Origin: Alphaproteobacteria bacterium
GTDB taxonomy: Bacteria > Planctomycetota > Phycisphaerae > UBA1845
Reading direction: 5' to 3'
Assembly (NCBI GenBank): GCA_028285105.1
Contig: JANQQE010000032.1
Coordinates: 124,001-188,000, forward strand
Length of the DNA: 64,000 bases
Below, one piece after another: positions 45,546 through 54,663 of this stretch (position 1 is the first letter of the stretch; the number at the start of each line of letters is the position of its first letter). The notes below the pieces were generated by a model. The model saw only the letters and a program-made list of their open reading frames with translations, ran no database searches and had not been told where the DNA came from. Both the position numbers and the translations under genes were made by a program.

Positions 45546-46139
45546 TTATGGCCCGGAGTCGGCTGCGTCCTGCACGTCCATCAGAAATATCATCGCTGAG
45601 TTGTTCGCCCATTCGCAGCGCCCCGTGACTCGCCAGTCCCCGCTGACACCACGGTCGATCATCGCATCGATTTGCCTGCCGACGGTCTCGCTGATTTCGG
45701 TGATGAGAAGATACTGACCGGCGCCGGTGGAAGTGTCGGAACCTCGACCCACCAGATCAAAGCCGACCGGGTGGGCTGGCCCTGCGTCAAAGCGGTCGTA
45801 CACACGGACGATTCCGCCGAAGGGATTCTCAGCACCGGAAAGGGGTCGATCGAGATACGGCCCATTCCAGTTGTTGTAAGTTTGCTTGAGCGTGAGTTGA
45901 TGTTCGCCGGTGGCTGTTGAATTCGAGAACTCGCGCGACAACCGACCGGTATCGGCGTGGTGGGCTTGGACCGCGGTTCGGGTTGCATCGATCAAGCGTA
46001 TAAGCCGGCCAACCTTGGCGTCGCCCGCGGCTTCGGAGACCTGCGGAATGATGAGCGCCGCCAGAATACCAATAATGATGACGACGATGAGGATTTCAAG
46101 CAGCGTGAATGCTGAATTTTGAATACGGTGACGACCCAT
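45546..46139 (-). CDS. GspG-like type II secretion pseudopilin
   Basis: A 197-residue prepilin-like protein. The type III signal sequence is clear: MGRHRIQNSAFTLLEILIVV, with cleavage expected before Phe and Glu5 present in the mature protein, then a helix to about residue 35. The C-terminal domain has GspG-like features (GPYLDRPLSGAENPFGG; DLVGRGSDTSTGAGQYL). GspG builds the periplasmic pseudopilus of type II secretion. GGAG lies seven bases before ATG 46139. It is not surrounded by other gsp genes. A separately coded PilZ gene lies 220 bases upstream on the same strand. Confidence 0.85.
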   Translation of the reverse strand: MGRHRIQNSAFTLLEILIVVIIIGILAALIIPQVSEAAGDAKVGRLIRLIDATRTAVQAHHADTGRLSREFSNSTATGEHQLTLKQTYNNWNGPYLDRPLSGAENPFGGIVRVYDRFDAGPAHPVGFDLVGRGSDTSTGAGQYLLITEISETVGRQIDAMIDRGVSGDWRVTGRCEWANNSAMIFLMDVQDAADSGP

Positions 46140-46360
46140 GATCTGCTCCGGGTTTTTGGGCTTGCGAATCGACGTTCGCGCCTTTACCAAAGACTTAAAT
46201 GGTACAGGTTGTTTATCGCCAAACTCGGACTCGAACTGGATATCATCGCGCAAACGAAAACAGGGCAAAGACGATTGCTCCAAACGTCCTTGCCCAACCA
46301 TCATGTCTTCAATATCGGACGCCAACTGTGACGCATTCGCGGTTGGTCGGAACGTCGGGT

Positions 46361-46717
46361 TTACTCAAACAGGACACCGACGATATATCCGCCCAGCGCG
46401 GTTGAAGAGTGAACGACGACACCCGTGACACTTTCCGCGCTTGAGTCGAGATGGACTTCAAGCCGCGTGTGCAGCGGAATCGACTGTCTTGAAAGAAAGC
46501 TCATTCCGGCTTCGCTGACGTTGCGGGTACGAACAAAGAACGTTTCGTTCCTATTTCCGCGAGATACATCGGTCGCGACGAGCGGTTCGTTCCAGGTGAT
46601 CCGAGCCGAATGACGCTTGGAGAGGTATGCGTCTCGTTCGCCGTACTTTTCGGCGGCGGCCACCCATTCTCTGACGATCGTTGCCTGGTTTCCTGGTGTG
46701 TTGTTTATTGGGGCCAT
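46361..46717 (-). CDS. PilZ-domain protein (putative c-di-GMP binding)
   Basis: A 118-residue protein starting MAPINNTPG. A short helix (REWVAAAEKYGERDAYL) precedes a PilZ-like beta barrel: KRHSARITWNEPL would supply the R...R-type loop and TRNVSEAGMSFLS matches the D/N-x-S-x-x-G turn. PilZ proteins bind c-di-GMP and affect motility or secretion, but the RxxxR motif here is imperfect (KRHSAR), so binding is uncertain. Co-orientation with the downstream pseudopilin gene could link them functionally. ATG 46717 has no strong ribosome binding site. Confidence 0.7.
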   Translation of the reverse strand: MAPINNTPGNQATIVREWVAAAEKYGERDAYLSKRHSARITWNEPLVATDVSRGNRNETFFVRTRNVSEAGMSFLSRQSIPLHTRLEVHLDSSAESVTGVVVHSSTALGGYIVGVLFE

Positions 46718-46954
46718 GGTTCGGACTTTCACGAAGAGCTGCGAAATCCACTCGATTACAAGGAGCCAAATGCTCCATTCAATCAATGTTTGAAGGGCGA
46801 ACAGACAACGTCAATTGACTGGAAGGATGCTTGAATTGCGGATTTGACGCGGTTCCACATTACCGGGGATAGCACGGGCTTGCGCGGCGCAATAATATGA
46901 CATTATCGGAGTGGCGATTTTGAAGATGCCAAGGAATTCGGAGCAAATCGACAC

Positions 46955-47311
46955 CTACCCCATGTTCTGATCGGACGTGTTCGACGATTCTTCGGTTGAC
47001 TCAAATCCGGGAATCGGATCGAACCCACCCCTGGCAAAAGGATGGCAGCGAATGATTCGCTTGAAGGTCAGCCAACCGCCGAAAAGAACACCATGTGTTT
47101 CGACGCACGCCACACCGTACTCGCTGCACGTGGGCCAATAACGACATCGTCCGAAAACGTGAAGGCGCAGGTATGATTGATAGAAGCGGATCAAAAAAAC
47201 GGCGAGCCACTGGAATCTGTTGCGCGGTGTGGCTTTGCGAAGATCGACATTGCCATCGCAGGTCGAACAACTTTCATCATGACCAGATGATTGCTCAAGG
47301 GCGGCGTCCAC
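46955..47311 (-). CDS. yidD: Membrane protein insertion efficiency factor YidD
   Basis: A 118-residue YidD protein with the full signature: FLIRFYQSYLR, CRYWPTCSEYGVACVETHG and KRIIRCHPFARGGFDPIP. YidD assists YidC-dependent insertion of inner-membrane proteins. The N-terminal 30 residues are longer than usual. GTG 47311 overlaps the 3' end of the hydrolase gene by 17 bases, suggesting coupling. It is away from its frequent neighbours rpmH, rnpA and yidC, none of which is in the window. Confidence 0.95.
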   Translation of the reverse strand: MDAALEQSSGHDESCSTCDGNVDLRKATPRNRFQWLAVFLIRFYQSYLRLHVFGRCRYWPTCSEYGVACVETHGVLFGGWLTFKRIIRCHPFARGGFDPIPGFESTEESSNTSDQNMG

Positions 47312-48824
47312 GACGGGTCTTCTCCAATACGTTGATCGATTTTTTCGCGCGGTATTCCGTTCCGTTTGCGGTGGTCATCAAGACTTCCAACTCGTGCTTG
47401 CCCGGAGCGAGCAAATATTTTTGTCCATTGATACCGTTGGAAATCGGTTCTCCGTTGTCGGTCCAAAGGAAGTAAGCTCCGCGACGCAGCGGACCTGGAG
47501 CGACCGCACTGAAACTGACCATCAACGGCGAAACGCCAATTGTCGAACTCACGCGAACTTGTAACGGATTAGTTGATTGTGGTTTTGGTGAAGGCGTCTG
47601 GCGTGATGGAGTCTGGCGCGATCGCGATGTACGGCGCGTATTCCGTTGGCGCGGTTGCGATGGTTGCTTTTGTGCGGACCGAGGATTGGATGGCGTCGAA
47701 GATGACCGGGCGACATTGTTGGGATCATATGCGTTGCCGAAATCGTTTCGCGGTCGAGGAACGCCTTGCTTGCCGGAGACAGCCACCGATCGGTCTGGTT
47801 CGCGTTGATTGTAGACGTTCGGTCCTTTTGGCGTTGCTGGCTGACTTGTTGCGACGGCTGGTTTGTTTTTTGGATTGGTGCTCGCCGGAGGGTTCGTTTT
47901 TGCTGGAGGCGGTAACGGTTGACTCGAAACGGTACGCGGTTTTGGGGTGGCCCGTTGTTGACTGGCTTGAATCGGCATGTTCTTGATTCTGAGTCGAGCC
48001 AATTCCGTCGGTGGAGTCTTCGCCGTCGCGTTGCAGGTTCTTGCAAAGAAATCTGCAGCGACGCTGGGCCGGCGGACGTGACCGAGGTTTTCAAACACCG
48101 CAAACGTCACGTCGAAACCGTGCTTGGCGTACCAGTTGGCCCCCGCTCGTGATTCTCGCTTGCAGACCTCGAAGTCGTTTTCGGTGTAGAAAATACCCAC
48201 CTTCATGTCTCGGTACTTGGGGACCTGCTTGGGATCGAGGACCGACGAAGAAAAATTTGACTGCCTGGGTGCCACGCAACTGAAGAGATTTGGATGACGG
48301 TTCACCATGTAGTGGGCGATGTATCCGCCGGATGACCAACTCGTCGAAAGCACCGACGATAGATCGACATCCACGCGACGGGCAACATCGTCGAGGGCTG
48401 CGACGGTCAGTTTCTCGTCGAAGCGAACCCCGCTGTGAACGGTCTTTAGCGGGAACTCCGAAAGCAGGTCGGGTGAACGCAGTTGTGGCGAGATCACGAC
48501 GAACCCGTATCGGTCGGCTTCCTGCTGCCACTCGCGGATTTGCTTGCCTGCATCGTCGAACGGTTTCATGCCATGAAAGGTGACCACGACGGGCCAGCGC
48601 TTGGGGCGGGCGTTTGGCGATTGGTTGGCGGGCGAGTCCTTGGAGACGTAATCCTCCGGCAAGTAAAGGTAATACCACCCTTTGGTGGATTGCTCCTGAA
48701 GGTGCATGACGCGACCCTTACCGGGCGCCTGCCCCACAGCGCAACCCCACGCGCCGGAGACAAGCGTTACAAGCCCCAACATCACGAACTTCGTGAGGCG
48801 GCACTTCGTCAGACGGTTGTTCAT
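47295..48824 (-). CDS. Lipoprotein alpha/beta hydrolase with Pro-rich linker and C-terminal beta domain
   Basis: A 509-residue lipoprotein (MNNRLTKCRLTKFVML..., lipobox-like GAWGC). The alpha/beta-hydrolase (PHB-depolymerase/esterase-like) domain covers about 40-270. It contains VVVTFHGMKPFDD with oxyanion His-Gly, the nucleophile elbow TSWSSGGYIAH with Ser in S-x-S-x-G, and a late NLGHVRRP histidine. A 150-residue disordered Pro/Ser/Gln/Arg-rich linker follows. The C-terminal 80 residues resemble a PKD/Ig-type domain (VSPLMVSFSAVAPGPLRRG; KYLLAPGKHELEVLM). Likely outer-membrane or surface-located; substrate unknown. ATG 48824 gives the lipoprotein leader. Confidence 0.82.
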   Translation of the reverse strand: MNNRLTKCRLTKFVMLGLVTLVSGAWGCAVGQAPGKGRVMHLQEQSTKGWYYLYLPEDYVSKDSPANQSPNARPKRWPVVVTFHGMKPFDDAGKQIREWQQEADRYGFVVISPQLRSPDLLSEFPLKTVHSGVRFDEKLTVAALDDVARRVDVDLSSVLSTSWSSGGYIAHYMVNRHPNLFSCVAPRQSNFSSSVLDPKQVPKYRDMKVGIFYTENDFEVCKRESRAGANWYAKHGFDVTFAVFENLGHVRRPSVAADFFARTCNATAKTPPTELARLRIKNMPIQASQQRATPKPRTVSSQPLPPPAKTNPPASTNPKNKPAVATSQPATPKGPNVYNQREPDRSVAVSGKQGVPRPRNDFGNAYDPNNVARSSSTPSNPRSAQKQPSQPRQRNTRRTSRSRQTPSRQTPSPKPQSTNPLQVRVSSTIGVSPLMVSFSAVAPGPLRRGAYFLWTDNGEPISNGINGQKYLLAPGKHELEVLMTTANGTEYRAKKSINVLEKTRRGRRP

Positions 48825-49270
48825 AATTCTCGCATTCAAATTGCCGCCCGAGGAAATCTGCCCGGCGACGCCTTTTAGTGTAAAGCCACCCACCATCAGG
48901 ATGTGCCTCAAGTACGATTCACGTCCCAACGTGCCCAATTGTCGCATATTTGTACGCATTCGACCATCCATGGTTCCGGACGCTGCAAATCGGTCCATGC
49001 GTGTTGCCATGCGGGTTTGTCTCATTGGTTTCGGACCGATGCATGGAATCTCTGCAAGGTATTACAATTGGCCAATGTGCAAGTGGCTGAGACGGCTGGC
49101 AATGCGGTTCGACAATTCACAGCCTCATCGGATTCCGCAACTTTTGTCTCACATCGGTCGCATTGAGGGATCGCCAGGCAGTATTATGATAATGCGTTCC
49201 AGTCGCCTCGATGTACCTGCACCGAGCAAGGTGGCTGACCATTTCGACGACGAAAGGATTCGTAGCACCC
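48825..49270. other. Divergent intergenic region upstream of dnaE
   Basis: A 446-base gap between the hydrolase lipoprotein gene and dnaE. Reading frames extending into it from both sides lack signals that would support them. A plausible dnaE promoter is listed separately; nothing else was recognised. Confidence 0.5.
49163..49190 (+). promoter_or_regulatory. Candidate sigma70-type promoter of dnaE
   Basis: TTGAGG (49163-49168) and TATGAT (49185-49190) are separated by 16 bases, about 80 bases upstream of the dnaE start. The -10 matches five and the -35 four of six consensus positions. Confidence 0.4.
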
Positions 49271-52200
49271 ATGCCATCAGCCGAATCGGGACCGGTCACT
49301 TTCCCCAAGTTTGCGCATCTGCATCTGCACACGCATTACAGCCTGCTCGATGGGGCCACGCGGATCGGTCCGCTGATGCAGCGCTGCAAAGAGTTGAACA
49401 TGCCAGCTGTCGCGATGACGGATCACGGCAACATGTTTGCGGCGGTCGAGTTCTACCAAGCGGCTAAGAAAGCAGGCATCAAACCGATCATCGGCAGCGA
49501 GTTCTACATCGCACCCGACAGCCGCTTCAACAAAGACTACCCGGGCCGGAAGGCGTCGAGTTTTCACCTGCTGTTGTTGGCGATGAACCGCACCGGTTAC
49601 GAAAACCTCTTGAAGCTCAGCAGTATCGGCTACCTCGAAGGGTTCTATTACAAACCGCGCATCGACAAGGAAGTACTCCGCGAATTCAGCGAGGGGTTGA
49701 TCTGCACAAGCACGTGTTTGGGCGGCGAAATTCCGCAAGCGTTCATCGGGAAAGATCGGGCAGCCGCAGAGACGATGGCGAAGGACTATCTGGGTATCTT
49801 CGGACCCGAACGATTTTTCGTCGAGTTGCAGGATCACGGCATTCCCGAACAGCGCATCTTGAATCCCGAACTGACCGAGATGGCCACCCGTTTGGGCGTT
49901 GCGACGATTGCGTCAAACGATGTGCATTATCTCGACGAGGGCGACGTCGAAGCGCACGACATTCTCTGCTGCATCAACACGGGTAAGCTCGTTTCCGACG
50001 AGAATCGCTTCAAATTCGAAACGGGTGAGTTCTATCTCAAATCGCCCGAGCAGATGGCCCAGTTGTTCCCCAATCAACCGGAAGCGTTGAGCAATACGCT
50101 GATGGTGGCTGACATGTGCAACCTGGAGTTCGATTTCAATCAGCGGTTCGCACCGGTTTACAAAGTAGCCGAGACAACCACTCCTGAAAATGAGCTTCGC
50201 CGCATCGTCTACGAGGCAGCCGAGCGGAAATATGACGACCTCAATGACGAAGTCCGCGAACGCATCGATTACGAACTGGAAGTTATTTCGAGTAAAGGCT
50301 TTTCGAGTTACTTCCTGATCGTTTGGGATCTCGTCCAATACGCACGCGGCAATAACATTCCTTGCGGCGCGCGCGGTAGCGGTTGCAGTTCGGTGGTGGC
50401 GTATTGCCTCGATATTTCCACTCCCGATCCGCTGACCTACGGCTTGTACTTTGAGCGGTTCATGGACCCCGATCGCGACGAAATGCCTGATATTGACGTG
50501 GATATCTGCCAGAACGGGCGTGCGAAAGTGATCGAATACGTTCGCGAAAAGTACGGGCACGTCGCGCAGATCATCACCTTCGGGACGCTCAAGGCCAAAG
50601 CCGCAGTCAAAGACGTGTCGCGCGTCATGGGTTTGGGGTTTGAAGAAGCCAACAAGCTAACATCGCTTATTCCTTTCGAATTGAAGATGACGATTGACAA
50701 GGCGCTCGAGCAGGAACCGGAACTCAAGAGTCAATACGAAACCAATGAGCAGGTGAAAAAAGTCATCGACATCAGCCGCAAGTTGGAAGGGCTCGCGCGT
50801 CATGCGGGGGTCCATGCAGCTGGCGTGGTGATCGCGGATAAGTCGCTCGATCAATTCCTGCCATTGTATCGTGGCTCCGATGCTGATGCGGTGGTGACGC
50901 AGTTTGATGGTCCGACGGTCGAAGCGGTGGGCTTGTTGAAGATGGACTTTCTGGGTCTGCGGACGCTGAGCATTTTGCAGCGTTCGATCGATCTGGTGAA
51001 AGAACTGCGCGGAATCGAGGTCGATATCGAGAACGTCGATTTGACCGATCAGGGCGTCTATTCGCTTTTCGCAGCCGGTCATACCAAGGGCGTGTTTCAA
51101 TTTGAATCGGGCGGGATGCGCGACGTCATCATGCGGATGCGCCCCAACCGCATTCAGGATTTGATCGCGGCCAACGCTTTGTATCGTCCCGGTCCGATGA
51201 AGTACATCGACGATTACGTTTCGCGTAAGCACGGTGCGAAGTGGACGACGCCCCATCCTGAGATGACGGCAGTTTTGGACGAGACGTACGGCATCATGGT
51301 TTATCAGGAGCAGGTGTCGCGGATGGTCAATCGTTTGGGCGGCGTCGAGTTGAAAGAGGCGTTTCGTCTTGCGAAGCTCATCAGCAAGAAAAAGACCGAC
51401 AAGATCGAAGCCAACCGCGGCCCGTTCGTAAAGGGCTGCATTGCCAACGGTCTGGACGATTCTACCGCGCAAAAAATCTACGACGACATTCTCGAATTCG
51501 GTGGATACGCATTCAACAAAGCTCACTCGACCGGTTACGCCATCGTCGCGTTTCAAACCGGGTTCATGAAGCATTATTACCCTGTCGAATTCATGGCCGC
51601 CTTGCTCACGTTTGAAATGGGGACGGCAGCCAAGGTTCAGGAATACATCGACGAGTGCAAGCGACTTGGTATCGAGATCGCACCGCCGGACGTCAACGCG
51701 AGCGGCAACGATTTCACGCCCGACGTGCGCGACCCGGATCGCAAGGTGATTCGATTCGGATTGGGGGCAATCAAAGGTGTCGGCAGCAAAGCCGTCGAAG
51801 CCATTGTCCGCGCTCGACAGGAGGGTGGGGCGTTCACTTCGATTTTCGATTTCTGCGAACGCGTTGACATGTCGGCAGTCAATCGCGGTGTGGTCGAAGC
51901 ACTAACTTGTTGCGGCGCGTTTGACGATACCGGTGCGATGCGCAAAGCTTTGATGAACGTTGTGGAGGATGCCATTCAAGGTGGCGTTCGCGCCCAGCAG
52001 GATAAGAAAGCCGGTCAATTTAGTTTGTTCGGCGGGGGCGATGAATCGACAAAATCGGAATATACACCGCACCAGTTACCGCAGGATGAATGGAGCGAAG
52101 CGGAGATGCTCGCCCGCGAGAAAGCGGTCCTGGGTTTTTTCGTGACGCGCCATCCGTTGACGAGTTGCAGCGATCTGGTGGAGTCGTGTTCGACGGCGGC

Positions 52201-52891
52201 CACGGTTGATCTGGTCGGTTATGAAGACAACTCGAGCGTGATACTCGGCGGGTTGATCACCGACATTCGCTACATCCTTTTGCGGAATGGTCGCAAGCAG
52301 GGACAGCGGATGGCCATCGTGACACTGGAAGACCTGAAGGGTAAGGTCGAAGTTACGATTTCGCCGAAGGAACTCGACACTTATCGTAGTCTCCTAAAAC
52401 CCGACGCAATTATCTTTGTGAAGGGTTCGGTGAATCGTAAACGCGAAGAACCTTCGGTGCGCGTAAGCGAAGTCATCGCCGCCGAAAAAGCACCGTCGCA
52501 ATTGTCCGACAGCGTGATCGTTCGGATCGATGAGATGCGCGACAGCGACGAAGTGATCGAGAAACTGTTCGAAATCACTGCAAGGCATCGCGGTGAATGT
52601 CCGCTGTATGTAGAAATTCGAACTAACGAGCAGGAAATTGCGACGATCAAATGCAGCCACGAAATGTCGGTGCAGGCGTCGCCGTATTGCCTGCACGAAC
52701 TTGCCTCGTTGATCGGTGAAGCGCGCGTCATCTGCACCGGTCCAAAGCGTCAGCCCATCCCCTGGCCAACCATCATGCCCAAGCCGTCTCAATCACAAGA
52801 AGTAGCAAGTGAAAATCAAAACGCCCCGCCGCGCCCGGTCGATTCACCGCAGCGCAACGGGGCGAGTATGTTGCAGCAGGAATTTGCGTAA
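49271..52891 (+). CDS. dnaE: DNA polymerase III alpha subunit, DnaE1 type
   Basis: A 1206-residue replicative polymerase catalytic subunit. The PHP domain starts FAHLHLHTHYSLLDGATRI. The palm domain has GARGSGCSSVVAYCL and the catalytic aspartates in PDIDVDICQ. Fingers and thumb include FQFESGGMRD and GGYAFNKAHSTGYA. A tandem HhH is seen in IRFGLGAIKGVGSKAVEAI, and an OB fold (VILGGLITDIRYILLRNG) and C-terminal region follow, with a Gln/Pro/Asn-rich tail. Length and order match DnaE1. ATG 49271 is used; AAAGGA lies about 12 bases upstream. It converges with the lipoprotein gene at 52894, two bases away. Confidence 0.97.
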   Translation: MPSAESGPVTFPKFAHLHLHTHYSLLDGATRIGPLMQRCKELNMPAVAMTDHGNMFAAVEFYQAAKKAGIKPIIGSEFYIAPDSRFNKDYPGRKASSFHLLLLAMNRTGYENLLKLSSIGYLEGFYYKPRIDKEVLREFSEGLICTSTCLGGEIPQAFIGKDRAAAETMAKDYLGIFGPERFFVELQDHGIPEQRILNPELTEMATRLGVATIASNDVHYLDEGDVEAHDILCCINTGKLVSDENRFKFETGEFYLKSPEQMAQLFPNQPEALSNTLMVADMCNLEFDFNQRFAPVYKVAETTTPENELRRIVYEAAERKYDDLNDEVRERIDYELEVISSKGFSSYFLIVWDLVQYARGNNIPCGARGSGCSSVVAYCLDISTPDPLTYGLYFERFMDPDRDEMPDIDVDICQNGRAKVIEYVREKYGHVAQIITFGTLKAKAAVKDVSRVMGLGFEEANKLTSLIPFELKMTIDKALEQEPELKSQYETNEQVKKVIDISRKLEGLARHAGVHAAGVVIADKSLDQFLPLYRGSDADAVVTQFDGPTVEAVGLLKMDFLGLRTLSILQRSIDLVKELRGIEVDIENVDLTDQGVYSLFAAGHTKGVFQFESGGMRDVIMRMRPNRIQDLIAANALYRPGPMKYIDDYVSRKHGAKWTTPHPEMTAVLDETYGIMVYQEQVSRMVNRLGGVELKEAFRLAKLISKKKTDKIEANRGPFVKGCIANGLDDSTAQKIYDDILEFGGYAFNKAHSTGYAIVAFQTGFMKHYYPVEFMAALLTFEMGTAAKVQEYIDECKRLGIEIAPPDVNASGNDFTPDVRDPDRKVIRFGLGAIKGVGSKAVEAIVRARQEGGAFTSIFDFCERVDMSAVNRGVVEALTCCGAFDDTGAMRKALMNVVEDAIQGGVRAQQDKKAGQFSLFGGGDESTKSEYTPHQLPQDEWSEAEMLAREKAVLGFFVTRHPLTSCSDLVESCSTAATVDLVGYEDNSSVILGGLITDIRYILLRNGRKQGQRMAIVTLEDLKGKVEVTISPKELDTYRSLLKPDAIIFVKGSVNRKREEPSVRVSEVIAAEKAPSQLSDSVIVRIDEMRDSDEVIEKLFEITARHRGECPLYVEIRTNEQEIATIKCSHEMSVQASPYCLHELASLIGEARVICTGPKRQPIPWPTIMPKPSQSQEVASENQNAPPRPVDSPQRNGASMLQQEFA

Positions 52892-52893
52892 CA

Positions 52894-53790
52894 TTACGAA
52901 CCGACGAATTCGATCGTACCCGTTGGGTTGTTCGCCGACTGGTTGGCCATGTCCTGACTGCCGCCCATTCCGACATCCTCGATGTCCATATCGACCAACG
53001 GTTTGAGGGCAAACGGTGCCGGGCTGTCGTCCGGTTCCGGTTCGACGCTGATGACGGCTGCGTATCCGATCAACACCATCGCCGGGTCGATCAAATCCTG
53101 TCCGGGAAACGGAGGAGCACCATCGGGGCCAGCTGTAGCGCCGGGTCCGTCGCTGTCGGCAGCATCGACGCTGGTAAATCGACCGGTACTCATCGGGCCA
53201 TCGTCACCCACGACCCAACCCTCGTACGCCCAGCCAGCCGGCAACGTCGGAAGGATCAGCGATGCGGCTGGTCCGTTGTCGGTCATTTCCAACCACCAGA
53301 GGCCTTGATCAAAGTCTTCAGCGATGTCAGCCGTCGTGGGCGTTTCGATAATGAACGAACCTTCGGCGTCTGCAAAACTGTCGCCAAGGGCAGCTGCATG
53401 TTCGATGGTCAGGTTAGCGATGTTTGAATCGAAATCACCGGCAAGGACATGCGTGACTGCCGGTTCGGGCGGATCGTTCTGCTCGGGTTCGATTGTCAGG
53501 ACGAAAGTCGTTGTCGCATCGGCGTCGGCAGAATCCACTTCAAATTCGCTCGGCACGGCCATGCCATCCCCGTCGATATTGAAACGACCGGAACTGACAG
53601 CCGCCCCATTGACGATGAGCCAGCCTTCATAAACGAAACCTTCGCCGAGCGATTCGAGTCCTTCGAACCTCATGCGCATCGTGGTTGTCGAGTCGCCGTC
53701 GGTCCCGGGCGGTAGCAGATCGCAGCCGACCGCACCAACAACGCTTAGCCCCAATACCAAACCAAATCTAGAAAACAAACTTCTACTCAT
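52894..53790 (-). CDS. Lipoprotein with two RskA-like domains
   Basis: A 298-residue acidic lipoprotein (SVVGAVGC lipobox). Two similar halves each contain a stretch like the extracytoplasmic part of anti-sigma factor RskA: YEGWLIVNGAAVSSGRF with FVLTIEPEQNDPPEPAVTH, and YEGWVVGDDGPMSTGRF with AVISVEPEPDDSPAP. Unlike RskA there is no cytoplasmic zinc-binding domain or membrane helix, so it is not an anti-sigma factor by itself. The C-terminus has Met/Gly/Asn-rich residues. GGAG lies eight bases before ATG 53790. Probably envelope-located; function unknown. Confidence 0.75.
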   Translation of the reverse strand: MSRSLFSRFGLVLGLSVVGAVGCDLLPPGTDGDSTTTMRMRFEGLESLGEGFVYEGWLIVNGAAVSSGRFNIDGDGMAVPSEFEVDSADADATTTFVLTIEPEQNDPPEPAVTHVLAGDFDSNIANLTIEHAAALGDSFADAEGSFIIETPTTADIAEDFDQGLWWLEMTDNGPAASLILPTLPAGWAYEGWVVGDDGPMSTGRFTSVDAADSDGPGATAGPDGAPPFPGQDLIDPAMVLIGYAAVISVEPEPDDSPAPFALKPLVDMDIEDVGMGGSQDMANQSANNPTGTIEFVGS

Positions 53791-53978
53791 CAATTCACTC
53801 CGATCATTGTGTTTGCAATCGCTGAAAGAACCTGAACACGTCCCCGGTATGCAGAAACACCCCAAGTAGTGTCACTCGTCTGTTGGTCGAATTGAGGCGA
53901 AGGGCCTTACAAGAAAAATGATGAAATTGCGGGGGTTTGCTTAATTGTGGGGTCCACTCCGCGGACCGATCAATCATT

Positions 53979-54125
53979 CGTCATTCCCGCGCACGCGGGA
54001 ATCCAGGATGACACATGATGTCCCCGGTTTTATATCGCATGCGGACGCGGTGGGTTTATTGAAGGATATTGTTTTGCCGGTGGGGTGACGCATGCCCCTG
54101 GATTCCCGCTTGCGCGGGAATGACG
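53979..54125. repeat. REP-type palindrome pair in inverted orientation
   Basis: Two units of the widespread CGTCATTCCCGCG...GGGAATCCAG type lie at 53979-54006 and, inverted, at 54098-54125, with 91 bases between them. Each unit is a small hairpin (ATTCCCGCG/CGCGGGAAT), with minor loop differences (CAC versus CTTGC side). This layout resembles REPIN/BIME elements, which are usually mobilised by a RAYT transposase; none is in the window. Confidence 0.85.
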
Positions 54126-54143
54126 GCATTGCGCCGATGCGTT

Positions 54144-54211
54144 GTAGGGTCCGCTGTGCGGACCGAATCGACACCATAAGCGGCAACGGCGGTCCGCACA
54201 GCGGACCCTAC
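54144..54211. repeat. 22-bp inverted repeat element, copy 2
   Basis: Perfect 22-base arms at 54144-54165 and 54190-54211, identical to those at 34514-34578, with a different 24-base spacer. The arms are conserved while the spacer is not, which suggests selection or recent spread of the arms. It starts 18 bases after the REP pair. Confidence 0.9.
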
Positions 54212-54663
54212 ATGTCATCATGTTGCGATCGAAAGTTTCGTCGTGAAGGGCGCAAATCTGAAGCCCCGCACCCCAAGCTCCGTGTCTCTAGTTCTTTCAA
54301 TAAGGCCCCATTTGATCACTTGGGTTTGTCCTTAGGGACTGCCTTACGAGAACGTCATCACAGACCTCGACCGCGAGGCTTCCATTACGGAGTTCCGACT
54401 CACTCGTCGAAACAAGGTTCAATGACCTGACGTGTTGCACGCCTATAGTCGTATTCTGTTGTCTACACCTGTGTTCAGTATGAAACACGTTTTGATGTCA
54501 GGCAAACGAAACGCGTATAAAACTGGGCGCGAATTAAAACGGATTAATTGATATCCGGAAGTGACATGAAGTTGCGCGAGGCGCACCGTATCAAAAAACT
54601 TTGCACGGGTTTGCTACTGACCTTGTGAGTTATTCGCCTGCGTAAAGTGCGAAACGAACGGCG

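Larger units (their letters stand above)
53791..54663. other. 873-base repeat-bearing intergenic region
   Basis: No supported gene. The left part has a degenerate GGTCC...GGACC hairpin (about 53951-53967). A REP-type inverted pair and a second copy of the 22-bp inverted repeat follow and are listed separately. Between 54212 and 54663 nothing was recognised. Several short reading frames here are made by the repeats. Confidence 0.6.

Noticed and set aside
50657-51574. Minus-strand reading frame of about 305 codons inside dnaE
   Set aside because: Antisense shadow caused by codon bias in dnaE; no recognisable protein features.
53974-54221. Short frames of about 60-70 codons
   Set aside because: They are created by the REP and 22-bp repeats.
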